The notes under the pieces are model-generated. The model was not told the origin of the DNA, ran no database searches, and saw nothing but the letters and a program-made list of their open reading frames with translations. Position numbers and translations under genes: made by a program. From NCBI GenBank assembly GCA_050252335.1, contig JBFWLB010000004.1:1-64000 (forward strand): a stretch of 64,000 nucleotides of DNA, written 5' to 3'. Positions 44,235 through 52,066 of this stretch are shown here, piece after piece. The DNA is from Berkiella_A sp050252335. GTDB taxonomy: Bacteria > Pseudomonadota > Gammaproteobacteria > Berkiellales > Berkiellaceae. The first letter of the stretch is position 1. Every line of letters begins with the position of its first letter.

Positions 44235-46199
44235 ATGCAGTATGAATATCCTCAAATGTTTGATGTGATTGTTGTGGGCGGCGGGCATGCTGGAACAGAA
44301 GCTGCATTGGCGGCAAGTCGCATGGGCGCAAAAACACTCTTATTGACGCATAATATTGATACTTTAGGTCAAATGTCTTGTAATCCAGCGATTGGCGGGA
44401 TCGGTAAAGGGCATTTGGTAAAAGAAATCGATGCATTGGGTGGCGTGATGGCTGAAGCCATTGATAGAGCGGGTATCCAATTTAGAATTTTAAATGCGAG
44501 CAAAGGGCCTGCTGTGCAAGCAACACGAGCGCAGGCAGATAGAAATCTTTACAAGCAAGTCATTCGTGAAAAATTAGAAAATCAGAAAAATTTATGGGTT
44601 TTCCAGCAACCTGTTGAAGATCTTTTATTACAAGATAAAACCGTTGTGGGTGTTGGAACGCAGATGGGCGTAAGCTTTTTTGCTAAAACAGTTATCTTAA
44701 CAGTCGGCACTTTTTTGCGTGGGAAAATACATATTGGTGAAAGTAAATCCATTGGCGGAAGAGCGGGGTGCCCCCCTTCTGTTGCGTTGGCAGAAAAATT
44801 ATTGGCACTTCCCTTTAAAATTGCACGTTTAAAAACAGGAACACCACCACGTATTGATGCCAATTCAATTGATTTTTCACAAATGCAGGCACAACCTGGT
44901 GATGATCCTGTACCTGTGTTTTCCTTTTTAGGAACCAAAGCACAACATCCCCAACAAATCGAATGTTTTATTACACATACAACTGATAAAACCAAAGAAA
45001 TTATTCAAAAAGGTTTGCATCGTTCGCCCATGTATAGTGGGCAAATTGAAGGTATTGGGCCACGATATTGTCCTTCTATTGAAGACAAGGTTGTTCGATT
45101 TGCGGACAAAGCGACGCACCAAATATTTTTAGAGCCAGAAGGTTTGCATACCAAAGAATTTTACCCTAATGGAATATCTACCAGTTTGCCTTTTGATATT
45201 CAGTTGGATTTTGTGCGCAGTATTCGCGGTCTTGAAAATGCCCATATCACAAGACCGGGTTATGCAATTGAGTATGATTTTTTTGACCCGAGACTACTAA
45301 AACCTTGGCTAGAGACGCAAATTATCAACAACTTATTCTTTGCCGGACAAATTAATGGCACGACCGGTTATGAAGAAGCTGCCGCTCAAGGTTTAATTGC
45401 AGGAATTAATGCAGCCTTAAAGGTATTTGGTTCAGAGCCTTGGTATCCAAAGCGTGATGAAGCTTATATTGGGGTATTGATTGATGATTTAATATCGCAT
45501 GGCACATTAGAGCCTTATCGAATGTTTACCTCTCGTGCAGAGTATCGATTATTGTTGCGTGAAGATAATGCAGATTTACGTTTAACAGAGATTGGTATTC
45601 GTCTTGGATTAGTGGATGCTTTGAGGGCAGAAATTTTTCGCAAGAAAAAACAAGCGATTGATACATTACAAGAGAAACTAAAAAATACATTTTTGCATCG
45701 TGCAGATATTTCTGAAAATGTTGAAGTTATTAACAGTTTGCTCACAAAAGAATCTAATGCTTACCAGTTCTTGAAGAGACCTGAAGTCTCTATAGACATG
45801 TTAAGTGCTTTTGCTCCACTTAAAGATAATGTGCAGTTTAATTATCCAGAACTTGATGCTGATTTGTTGGAAAATATTAAAGCTCAAGTACTTAAGCAAG
45901 TGGAAGTGCATGCAAAGTATGAGGGCTATATACAGAAACAAATGCTTGAGATCCAAAAAGCAAGTAAGCAAGAGGAAACACTTATCCCTGATGATTTTGA
46001 TTATACAGTCATTAGTGGCTTGTCAGCTGAGCTTACTGAAAAATTCCAGCGTTTTAAACCACATACTATTGGGATGGCATCTCGTATACCGGGTGTAACA
46101 CCTGCAGCAGTCTCCTTACTCTTAATTTATCTTAAGAAGTATCATCAGCAACGAAATCATGCTTATACAAGAGAAGTAGAAAGTGAAACCAACGGATAG
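44235..46199 (+). CDS. mnmG: tRNA U34 modification enzyme MnmG
   Basis: A 654-aa FAD-dependent partner of MnmE. The FAD motif VVGGGHAGTEAALAASRMG is near the N-terminus, followed by SCNPAIGGIGKGHLVKEIDALGG. Later conserved segments include ARLKTGTPPR, FFAGQINGTTGYEEAAAQG and the C-terminal helical domain with MASRIPGVTPAA. It lies 2 bp after mnmE. An internal ATG seven codons later (MFDVIVVGGG) is an alternative start. Confidence 0.97.
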   Translation: MQYEYPQMFDVIVVGGGHAGTEAALAASRMGAKTLLLTHNIDTLGQMSCNPAIGGIGKGHLVKEIDALGGVMAEAIDRAGIQFRILNASKGPAVQATRAQADRNLYKQVIREKLENQKNLWVFQQPVEDLLLQDKTVVGVGTQMGVSFFAKTVILTVGTFLRGKIHIGESKSIGGRAGCPPSVALAEKLLALPFKIARLKTGTPPRIDANSIDFSQMQAQPGDDPVPVFSFLGTKAQHPQQIECFITHTTDKTKEIIQKGLHRSPMYSGQIEGIGPRYCPSIEDKVVRFADKATHQIFLEPEGLHTKEFYPNGISTSLPFDIQLDFVRSIRGLENAHITRPGYAIEYDFFDPRLLKPWLETQIINNLFFAGQINGTTGYEEAAAQGLIAGINAALKVFGSEPWYPKRDEAYIGVLIDDLISHGTLEPYRMFTSRAEYRLLLREDNADLRLTEIGIRLGLVDALRAEIFRKKKQAIDTLQEKLKNTFLHRADISENVEVINSLLTKESNAYQFLKRPEVSIDMLSAFAPLKDNVQFNYPELDADLLENIKAQVLKQVEVHAKYEGYIQKQMLEIQKASKQEETLIPDDFDYTVISGLSAELTEKFQRFKPHTIGMASRIPGVTPAAVSLLLIYLKKYHQQRNHAYTREVESETNG

Positions 46200-46824
46200 T
46201 GTAACCATTGAGAATATTTTGTATGAGATCCAAAATTTGGGCGTAGCCATTACGCATCAACAAGCGGAAAAAATTTTTTCTTATTTTGAATTACTTGATA
46301 AATGGAATCAAAAGCATAATTTAACGCGTATCAAAAAGCGTGATTTGTTGCGATGGCATTTATTGGATGCGGTTAGTGTGATGCCTTATTGTGTGGGTGA
46401 GAGGATATTGGACGTTGGTACAGGTGCTGGCATACCTGGAATAATACTGGGTATTTTGTTGTCAAACAAAAAATTTATATTGATTGATAACCAAAGTAAA
46501 AAATGTATCTTTCTCAAATATGTTATTAATGTATTGGCTCTGGATAATGTAGAATGCATTCATCAATCAGTTCAAAATTATCATCCAGATTACAAATTCA
46601 ATACGATTATTAGTAGAGCATTTGCTCAATTGGCTAAATTTGTTCAGCTTTGTAATCACCTACTGGTAAGTGATGGAAGATTTGTTGCGATGAAAGGTGA
46701 TATTTCTGAAGAAGAGCTCACTAATATACCAGAAGGTTTTGAGTTGTATGAAAAAGCGCCTTTATCGGTGCCTGGCATGAGTAGTCGTTATGCTGTTGTG
46801 GTTGTGCCAAAATGTACAAGCTGA
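46183..46824 (+). CDS. rsmG: 16S rRNA m7G527 methyltransferase
   Basis: A 213-aa SAM-dependent methyltransferase. LDKWNQKHNLTRIK is the family N-terminal signature. The SAM-binding motif ILDVGTGAGIPGIILGI and the later FNTIISRAFAQLAKF follow. The start codon is GTG at 46183, overlapping mnmG by 17 nt. The mnmG-rsmG-parA-parB order is conserved near the origin of many bacteria. Confidence 0.96.
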   Translation: MKPTDSVTIENILYEIQNLGVAITHQQAEKIFSYFELLDKWNQKHNLTRIKKRDLLRWHLLDAVSVMPYCVGERILDVGTGAGIPGIILGILLSNKKFILIDNQSKKCIFLKYVINVLALDNVECIHQSVQNYHPDYKFNTIISRAFAQLAKFVQLCNHLLVSDGRFVAMKGDISEEELTNIPEGFELYEKAPLSVPGMSSRYAVVVVPKCTS

Positions 46825-46853
46825 TCAAATCATAAAAAAAATGGGAGCCTGGA

Positions 46854-47672
46854 ATGGGGTGTCACGTATTTGCTTTTGCAAATCAAAAAGGTGGTGTTGG
46901 TAAAACAACTTGTTGTGTGAACTTAGCGGCTTCTTTGTCTTTAACGAAACATAAGGTTTTGCTGTGTGACTTAGATCCACAAGGCAATGCCACGATGAGT
47001 AGTGGCGTTGATAAAACTGCAGTTCAATTTTCTGTGAATGAGTGGTTGTTGGGGAGCTGTGAAACTGATGCTGTTTTAATCGAGCAAACTCCAGCAGGCT
47101 ATGATTTGATTCCTGCAAATAGTGATTTAACCGCGGCTGAAGCAAATTTAGTTAAAAAGCAGGGGCAACAACTTACATTGAGTAAGAAGTTAGAAGCGCT
47201 TAAAGATAAATATGATTATATCTTTCTGGATTGTCCTCCCTCATTGAATATGTTAACTGTTAATGCATTGGTTGCCTCTGATATGGTAATCATTGCTATG
47301 CAATGTGAATATTTTGCTTTAGAAGGTTTGACCGATTTAGTGAATACCATAAAGCAGTTACAAAGTAGTTTGAATCCACAACTACAAATTGGTGGCATTA
47401 TTCGGACGATGTTTGATGGTAGAAATCGATTAGCCATTGAAGTTTCGAATCAATTAATCGATCACTTTGCCAATAAGGTTTTTCAAACAGTTATTCCACG
47501 AAATGTTAGATTAGCTGAAGCACCAAGCTATGGTTTGCCTGTTTGTTTGTATGATAAAAGTTCTCGTGGTGCATCATCTTATTTTGCATTAGCGGGTGAG
47601 TTCGTTAGAAAGTTTAAAAAAACTAAAATGACCACCAAAACAACGAGCAAACAAAAAGAAAAAATTTATTAA
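46854..47672 (+). CDS. parA: Chromosome partitioning ATPase ParA (Soj)
   Basis: A 272-aa Walker-type ATPase that moves ParB-parS complexes. The deviant Walker A motif KGGVGKTTCCVNLAAS is at the N-terminus, LCDLDPQGNAT is the A' motif, and IFLDCPPSLNMLT is Walker B. GGAG lies 6 nt before the ATG. Short length and lack of an N-terminal HTH mark a chromosomal type Ib-like ParA. It lies 33 bp before parB. Confidence 0.95.
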   Translation: MGCHVFAFANQKGGVGKTTCCVNLAASLSLTKHKVLLCDLDPQGNATMSSGVDKTAVQFSVNEWLLGSCETDAVLIEQTPAGYDLIPANSDLTAAEANLVKKQGQQLTLSKKLEALKDKYDYIFLDCPPSLNMLTVNALVASDMVIIAMQCEYFALEGLTDLVNTIKQLQSSLNPQLQIGGIIRTMFDGRNRLAIEVSNQLIDHFANKVFQTVIPRNVRLAEAPSYGLPVCLYDKSSRGASSYFALAGEFVRKFKKTKMTTKTTSKQKEKIY

Positions 47673-47705
47673 AAATCAGAGCATTTTACATTTTTAGGAT
47701 TATGA

Positions 47706-48629
47706 ATGGCTAAGAAATATAGAGGTTTAGGTAAGGGCTTAAATGAACTTTTATCTGCCACATTAGGACCGCAAGGAAGTGCCGAATTATTACCTTCTTT
47801 TCCTTTAGAGCCGCAGGATAATTTTTCTGAAGATGCTTCTGCGCGTGTGCCTGGGCAAATATTAAAATATTTGCCAGTCACCGAGTTAAAAGGCGGGCCT
47901 TTCCAACCCCGCCAGACTATGCGGCATGAAGGCTTAGAACAATTAGCTGAGTCCATAAAAGCACAAGGCGTTTTACAGCCGATCGTAGTGCGTTTATCCT
48001 CAATATCAAAAAATTATGAAATTATTGCAGGGGAGCGTCGTTGGCGCGCTGCTCAGCTGGCTGGTATTGATAAAGTGCCTGTGATTGTCAGAGATGTGTC
48101 TGATGAAGACGCAATGACTTTAGCGCTGATTGAAAATATTCAGCGCGAAGATTTAAATCCGATGGAAGAGGCCAGAGCATTGAAGCGTTTGGCAGATAGT
48201 TTAAGTTTAACGCATTTAGAAGTTGCTGAGGCAGTTGGTAAATCTAGAACCAGCGTTACTAATTTACTTAGATTATTAGCGCTGACGGAAGAAGTACAAA
48301 AAATGCTGGAAGAAGGTCATATCGAAATGGGGCATGCGCGTGCTTTGTTGACCTTATCGGCATCGCTTCAGGGACAGGTTGCAAGAACAATTGTCAGTCG
48401 TGCCTTATCTGTGAGAGAAACAGAAAAACTTGTCAAAAGAATCCAAGAAGGTAAGCCGGCAGAAAAGGCAGTTGTTACTGTCGATCCCAATATCAAGCGA
48501 TTGGAGATTGATTTGGCTGAAAAATTAGGCGCTAAAGTAAATATTAAGCATGGTCAAAAAGGTGGCTTAGTTTTAATTCGTTATCATAATGTGGATGAAT
48601 TAGAGGGCATACTCGATCACATTGCTTAA
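47706..48629 (+). CDS. parB: Chromosome partitioning protein ParB (Spo0J)
   Basis: A 307-aa CTP-dependent DNA clamp that binds parS. It opens KYRGLGKGLNELL. The ParB/sulfiredoxin-like domain contains GVLQPIVVR and IIAGERRWRAAQLAG (the CTP-binding GERRxR motif), then LIENIQREDLNPMEEA. The helix-turn-helix follows (VAEAVGKSRTSVTNLLRLL). A C-terminal dimerisation domain completes it. Three parS-like sites are found at 34967, 35433 and 36063. Confidence 0.96.
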   Translation: MAKKYRGLGKGLNELLSATLGPQGSAELLPSFPLEPQDNFSEDASARVPGQILKYLPVTELKGGPFQPRQTMRHEGLEQLAESIKAQGVLQPIVVRLSSISKNYEIIAGERRWRAAQLAGIDKVPVIVRDVSDEDAMTLALIENIQREDLNPMEEARALKRLADSLSLTHLEVAEAVGKSRTSVTNLLRLLALTEEVQKMLEEGHIEMGHARALLTLSASLQGQVARTIVSRALSVRETEKLVKRIQEGKPAEKAVVTVDPNIKRLEIDLAEKLGAKVNIKHGQKGGLVLIRYHNVDELEGILDHIA

Positions 48630-48683
48630 CCTTTATTTTTTGTTTGTAATTATTTTGTTTTGAGAACACTCATCCTAATCATA

Positions 48684-49002
48684 TCTTCGTTCGCAAAGCG
48701 AACATTTTCCCCTCTACCAATTTTGGGAGAGGGGGCCCTGAAAGGGCGGGTGAGGGTTAAATAAGTTAATCATTTATTGATTATTCTGCCTCAAAAATAA
48801 TTTGCTTTAGAACTAAATCTAAATTTTTCAAAATAGCATTATTCCAAAATCAAATAATTTTATAATCTTTAAAAACCCTCACCTGCCCTGCGGGCGTCCT
48901 CTCCCAAAATTGGTAGAGGAAGAAATCATTCGCTACGCTCATTTGTAGAAGAAGAAGAAAAGGTGCTGGTGATATACAGTATGAATAATATAAAGAGGCT
49001 TT
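48684..49002. repeat. MITE-like palindromic element, family A, long copy
   Basis: Both ends match the short copy at 4938-5063. The inner part is a large inverted repeat: left arm from CCTCTACCAATTTTGGG (48711 onward) and right arm ending in CCCAAAATTGGTAGAGG near 48919, with 22 bp perfect and about 25 further bp partly matching (GGGTGAGGGTT / AACCCTCACC). The centre (about 48760-48870) is AT-rich and non-coding. The structure fits a non-autonomous miniature inverted-repeat element. No transposase is encoded here. Confidence 0.65.
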
Positions 49003-49060
49003 AAAAAAGGGGGGGGGCTCGATTTGCTCCGCTCATCAGGAACTCTGTGAGAAACTTATT

Positions 49061-49088
49061 TTGCACGTTGCGAATGGGTTGCTATAAT
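49061..49088 (+). promoter_or_regulatory. Candidate promoter for a small RNA
   Basis: TTGCAC (49061-49066), 16-bp spacer, perfect TATAAT (49083-49088). Transcription would begin near 49092-49095 and reach the terminator at 49224. A run of nine G at 49009-49017 lies upstream. Confidence 0.5.
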
Positions 49089-49091
49089 TAG

Positions 49092-49224
49092 GACAAGAAA
49101 GCTAAAGAATCACATTGGTAATAGATATGGTTTTCATCGCTTAGGTTCTTGTGCTTTGTAATTTTTGGGTCTTGTCATTTTCCTTGATATCCCCCTTCGG
49201 CCGATAGTGTTATCGGCCTTTTTT
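49092..49224 (+). ncRNA. Candidate small RNA or orphan attenuator, about 133 nt
   Basis: A promoter with perfect TATAAT is followed by a non-coding stretch and a strong intrinsic terminator, a typical stand-alone small-RNA layout. The 5' end GACAAGA can pair with TCTTGTC at 49170-49176, or ACAAGAA with TTCTTGT at 49146-49152; these two pairings exclude each other. No RNA family was recognised. An attenuated leader is less likely because a separate promoter lies between it and atpI. No convincing protein is encoded. Confidence 0.45.
49199..49224 (+). terminator. Strong Rho-independent terminator
   Basis: Perfect 8-bp stem GGCCGATA / TATCGGCC with a GTGT loop, followed by six T. Confidence 0.88.
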
Positions 49225-49438
49225 ATATCTGATCATCACCTTTTATTTTTTTACCGGTATTTTGTTAATCAACAAACATTTTTTAAAGATCCTTTGCTGT
49301 CATTGAATGCGTGGGGGAGGATTGTGTTTTTTTTGTCATTAAAATAACTCCTTTGTCATTTATGTCTTTAGTTTGGACAATATTGATGATTTTGCTGAGC
49401 TGTCTAAGCAAATATAAACAGTGGGGCAACATTCATAT

Positions 49439-49467
49439 TTGATTAAATTAATAAGTGACAGTATACT
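49439..49467 (+). promoter_or_regulatory. Promoter of the ATP synthase operon
   Basis: TTGATT (49439-49444), 17-bp spacer, TATACT (49462-49467). The short leader that follows can fold into a hairpin with arms GGCGC and GCGCC enclosing GCTTGGCAAGC (about 49469-49492), just before the AGGA ribosome site of atpI. Confidence 0.6.
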
Positions 49468-49506
49468 TGGCGCGCTTGGCAAGCTTTGCGCCTGGGGTAA
49501 AGGAAA

Positions 49507-49887
49507 ATGAAATATTCATTTAAGCACAAAGATGCTTTGTGGGCACTGATATCGCAAGCGGTTTTTGTATTCAGCCTTTCTCCTATCATTTGGTATTTTT
49601 GGCATCTACGAGCCGCTATGTCGTTCGTGGTGGGTGGTTTGGTCTGTCTTGCGCCTAATATTTACTTATATAGACGGGTATTTGCCTTTTATGGGGCACA
49701 TGCTTCGCAGAAAATAGTAAAGGCTTTGTATTGGGGAGAAGCCGTCAAGATTATATTGACAGCAATTTTTTTCATAGGAGCGCTACTCATTCCTTGGGGG
49801 CTGCCACTCTGGATATTCATTGGATATCTTTTGGCTCAGATTGGATTTTGGTTAGGGCCGATTTACTTGAGTTTAAAAAAGAATTAA
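49507..49887 (+). CDS. atpI: ATP synthase subunit I
   Basis: A 126-aa membrane protein with about four hydrophobic segments. It is poorly conserved in sequence, but its size, topology and first position in the atp operon fit AtpI, which assists c-ring assembly and Mg2+ supply. AGGA lies directly upstream of the ATG. It lies 6 bp before atpB. Confidence 0.85.
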   Translation: MKYSFKHKDALWALISQAVFVFSLSPIIWYFWHLRAAMSFVVGGLVCLAPNIYLYRRVFAFYGAHASQKIVKALYWGEAVKIILTAIFFIGALLIPWGLPLWIFIGYLLAQIGFWLGPIYLSLKKN

Positions 49888-49893
49888 TAAAAT

Positions 49894-50664
49894 ATGAGCA
49901 CAACAGGCGAAGAACTTACTGCAGGTCAATATATTGTTCACCATCTTACCAATCTTTCGGTTGGTGAGGGGTTTTGGACTATTAATTTAGACACTCTCAT
50001 TATTTCTTGGATACTGGGCATCAGTTTTCTGTTTTTATTTAGATGCGCTGCTGTCAAAGCCACTTCTGGTGTACCGGGCAAGTTGCAAAATTTTGTTGAA
50101 GTGCTGCTCGATTTTGTTAAACAACAAGTGAAAGATACCTATCATGGTAAAAGCGAAACGGTTGCACCCCTTGCTTTGACCATCTTTGTTTGGGTTTTTC
50201 TCATGAACTTGATGGATTTATTGCCGGTGGACTTATTGCCTTATGCGGCGTCCATGGTAGGCATTCATTATCTTAAGGTTGTTCCTACGACCGATCTTAA
50301 TCTTACACTTGCTTTATCATTGAGCATCTTCTTACTTACCATTTATTACAATATCAAAGTAAAGGGTTTTCATCTTTTGCAGGAGATGTTTTGCTCTCCT
50401 TTTGGCATATGGTTTTTCCCTTTTAATTTGCTACTTAGAATTGTTGATGAATTGGCCAAGCCTGTTTCACTGGGACTTCGTTTGTTTGGGAATTTATATG
50501 CCGGTGAACTTATTTTTATATTGATTGCCTTGCTTCCTTGGTGGACGCAATGGCCACTAGGGTGGGTATGGGCTGTATTCCATATTTTAATTATCACCTT
50601 ACAAGCCTTTATCTTTATGATGCTTTCAATTGTATATATTGCACAGGCACATGAAGGGCATTAG
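49894..50664 (+). CDS. atpB: ATP synthase Fo subunit a
   Basis: A 256-aa inner-membrane subunit forming the proton half-channels. The late helix LGLRLFGNLYAGELIFILIALLP contains the essential arginine facing the c-ring. Earlier, FVWVFLMNLMDLLPVDLLP is typical of subunit a. Length matches the gammaproteobacterial protein (about 270 aa). Confidence 0.96.
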   Translation: MSTTGEELTAGQYIVHHLTNLSVGEGFWTINLDTLIISWILGISFLFLFRCAAVKATSGVPGKLQNFVEVLLDFVKQQVKDTYHGKSETVAPLALTIFVWVFLMNLMDLLPVDLLPYAASMVGIHYLKVVPTTDLNLTLALSLSIFLLTIYYNIKVKGFHLLQEMFCSPFGIWFFPFNLLLRIVDELAKPVSLGLRLFGNLYAGELIFILIALLPWWTQWPLGWVWAVFHILIITLQAFIFMMLSIVYIAQAHEGH

Positions 50665-50717
50665 CAAACATTTTCAGTCTTTACTATTTTAGTTATTAAC
50701 CTTTGGTAGGAGAAAAA

Positions 50718-51005
50718 ATGGAAATCGCAGAAATTGTAGCTCACTTGCAAGGTATTACTGCTATCGCGGTTGCTTTGTTAATTGGCTTAGGTGCTTTTGG
50801 TACCGCTATTGGCTTTGGTTTATTGGGAGGCAAATTCTTAGAAGGTGCAGCTCGTCAGCCAGAAATGGTTCCTATGTTACAGGTTAAAATGTTTATCGTT
50901 GCAGGTTTATTAGACGGGGTAACCATGATTGGCGTGGGTATTGCTTTGTTCTTCACCTTTGCAAGCCCATTCTTAACTGAAGTTTTAAAACACATCCCCA
51001 GCTAA
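50718..51005 (+). CDS. atpE: ATP synthase Fo subunit c
   Basis: A 95-aa hairpin membrane protein forming the rotor ring. The first helix is Gly/Ala-rich (IGLGAFGTAIGFGLLGGKFLEG), the polar loop is ARQPE (45-49), and the proton-binding carboxylate is Asp66 in VAGLLDGVTMIG. I chose the ATG at 50718 because AGGAG lies 5 nt upstream. It is slightly longer than E. coli subunit c (79 aa), mostly at the N-terminus. Confidence 0.96.
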   Translation: MEIAEIVAHLQGITAIAVALLIGLGAFGTAIGFGLLGGKFLEGAARQPEMVPMLQVKMFIVAGLLDGVTMIGVGIALFFTFASPFLTEVLKHIPS

Positions 51006-51027
51006 TATATTTTAAGGAGGATGTAGC

Positions 51028-51498
51028 GTGAACATTAATGCCACATTACTTGGCCAGATGATCACATTTGTTTTGTTTGTTTGGTTTACCAAGCGTTTTG
51101 TTTGGCCGCCCATTAATAAAGCACTTGTTGACAGGCAAGATAAAATCGCGGACGGGCTTGCTGCTGCCGAAAAAGGTCATGCAGAACTTAAAAGAGCGCA
51201 AGAAGTTTCTACGCGCGAAATTAAAGAAAGCCAAGAAAAAGCATCAAAAATAATTATTGAAGCGCAGAAACAAGCGGATATTATTATTGATGGTGCTCGT
51301 CAAAAGGCGCATGAAGAAGGGCAACGTATCATCGAGCAAGCGAGCCATGAAGTAAATCAAATGGTAAGTGATGCAAAAGAAGCATTGAGAAAGCATGTAA
51401 CAGAGATCGCTTTGTTAGGCGCTGAGAAATTGCTAGAGAAAAATATCGATGAAGCGTCACATTTACAAATGCTTGATAAATTGGCACAGGAAATTTAA
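51028..51498 (+). CDS. atpF: ATP synthase Fo subunit b
   Basis: A 156-aa peripheral stalk subunit. One N-terminal membrane helix (LLGQMITFVLFVWFTKRFVWPPI) is followed by a long charged coiled coil. The start codon is GTG at 51028 with AAGGAGG 7 nt upstream. Length equals E. coli AtpF (156 aa). Confidence 0.97.
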   Translation: MNINATLLGQMITFVLFVWFTKRFVWPPINKALVDRQDKIADGLAAAEKGHAELKRAQEVSTREIKESQEKASKIIIEAQKQADIIIDGARQKAHEEGQRIIEQASHEVNQMVSDAKEALRKHVTEIALLGAEKLLEKNIDEASHLQMLDKLAQEI

Positions 51499-51500
51499 AA

Positions 51501-52043
51501 ATGGCATCTGAATATACAGTCGCTCGCCCTTATGCAAAAGCCGCTTTTGAGTTTGCCGTTTTAAAAAAGCAATTAGCTCAATGGTCAGAAATGCTCGAGG
51601 CAGCAAAGTCGATTATTCAGAATGAAGCTGTTGAAAACATGTTGAAAGATCCCTGTGTATCTGCCGATCAAGTCATGGCGTTTATCTATTCAATTGATGC
51701 TCAATTGTTTAATTCTGATTTTAAAAATTTTCTAAATGTACTATCAGAAAATAAACGCCTACCTTTTATCCCGTATATTTTTGAACATTTTGAAAAACTT
51801 CGAGCAGAAGCAGAACAAGTCATGAATGTAGAGTTAATCTCTGCATTCGAACTCAGTGACAATTATAAAGAACAGTTCATCCAAGTGCTAAAAAAACGCA
51901 TGAAATGTGAGATAGCATTGTCCACAAAGACAGATGCAAGCATTTTGGCTGGAGCGATTGTTCGTGCTGGTGATTTACTCATTGACGGTTCATTACGAGG
52001 TAAATTGGCTCGTTTAAATGATGTAATGGGAATTTTCCATTAG
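51501..52043 (+). CDS. atpH: ATP synthase F1 subunit delta
   Basis: A 180-aa subunit linking F1 to the peripheral stalk. It begins YTVARPYAKAAFEFA and has the late signature SILAGAIVRAGDLLIDGSLRGKLARL. It starts 2 bp after atpF. Confidence 0.97.
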   Translation: MASEYTVARPYAKAAFEFAVLKKQLAQWSEMLEAAKSIIQNEAVENMLKDPCVSADQVMAFIYSIDAQLFNSDFKNFLNVLSENKRLPFIPYIFEHFEKLRAEAEQVMNVELISAFELSDNYKEQFIQVLKKRMKCEIALSTKTDASILAGAIVRAGDLLIDGSLRGKLARLNDVMGIFH

Positions 52044-52066
52044 GATACTTAACAAAATTAGAGAAG

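Noticed and set aside
49009..49017. Run of nine G, considered as a phase-variable tract
   Set aside because: It lies in non-coding DNA upstream of a candidate promoter but outside the -35/-10 spacer; no gene would be switched by length change.
49165..49347. 60-codon open frame after the candidate small RNA
   Set aside because: It spans the intrinsic terminator at 49199-49224 and lacks a ribosome site, so it is unlikely to be translated.
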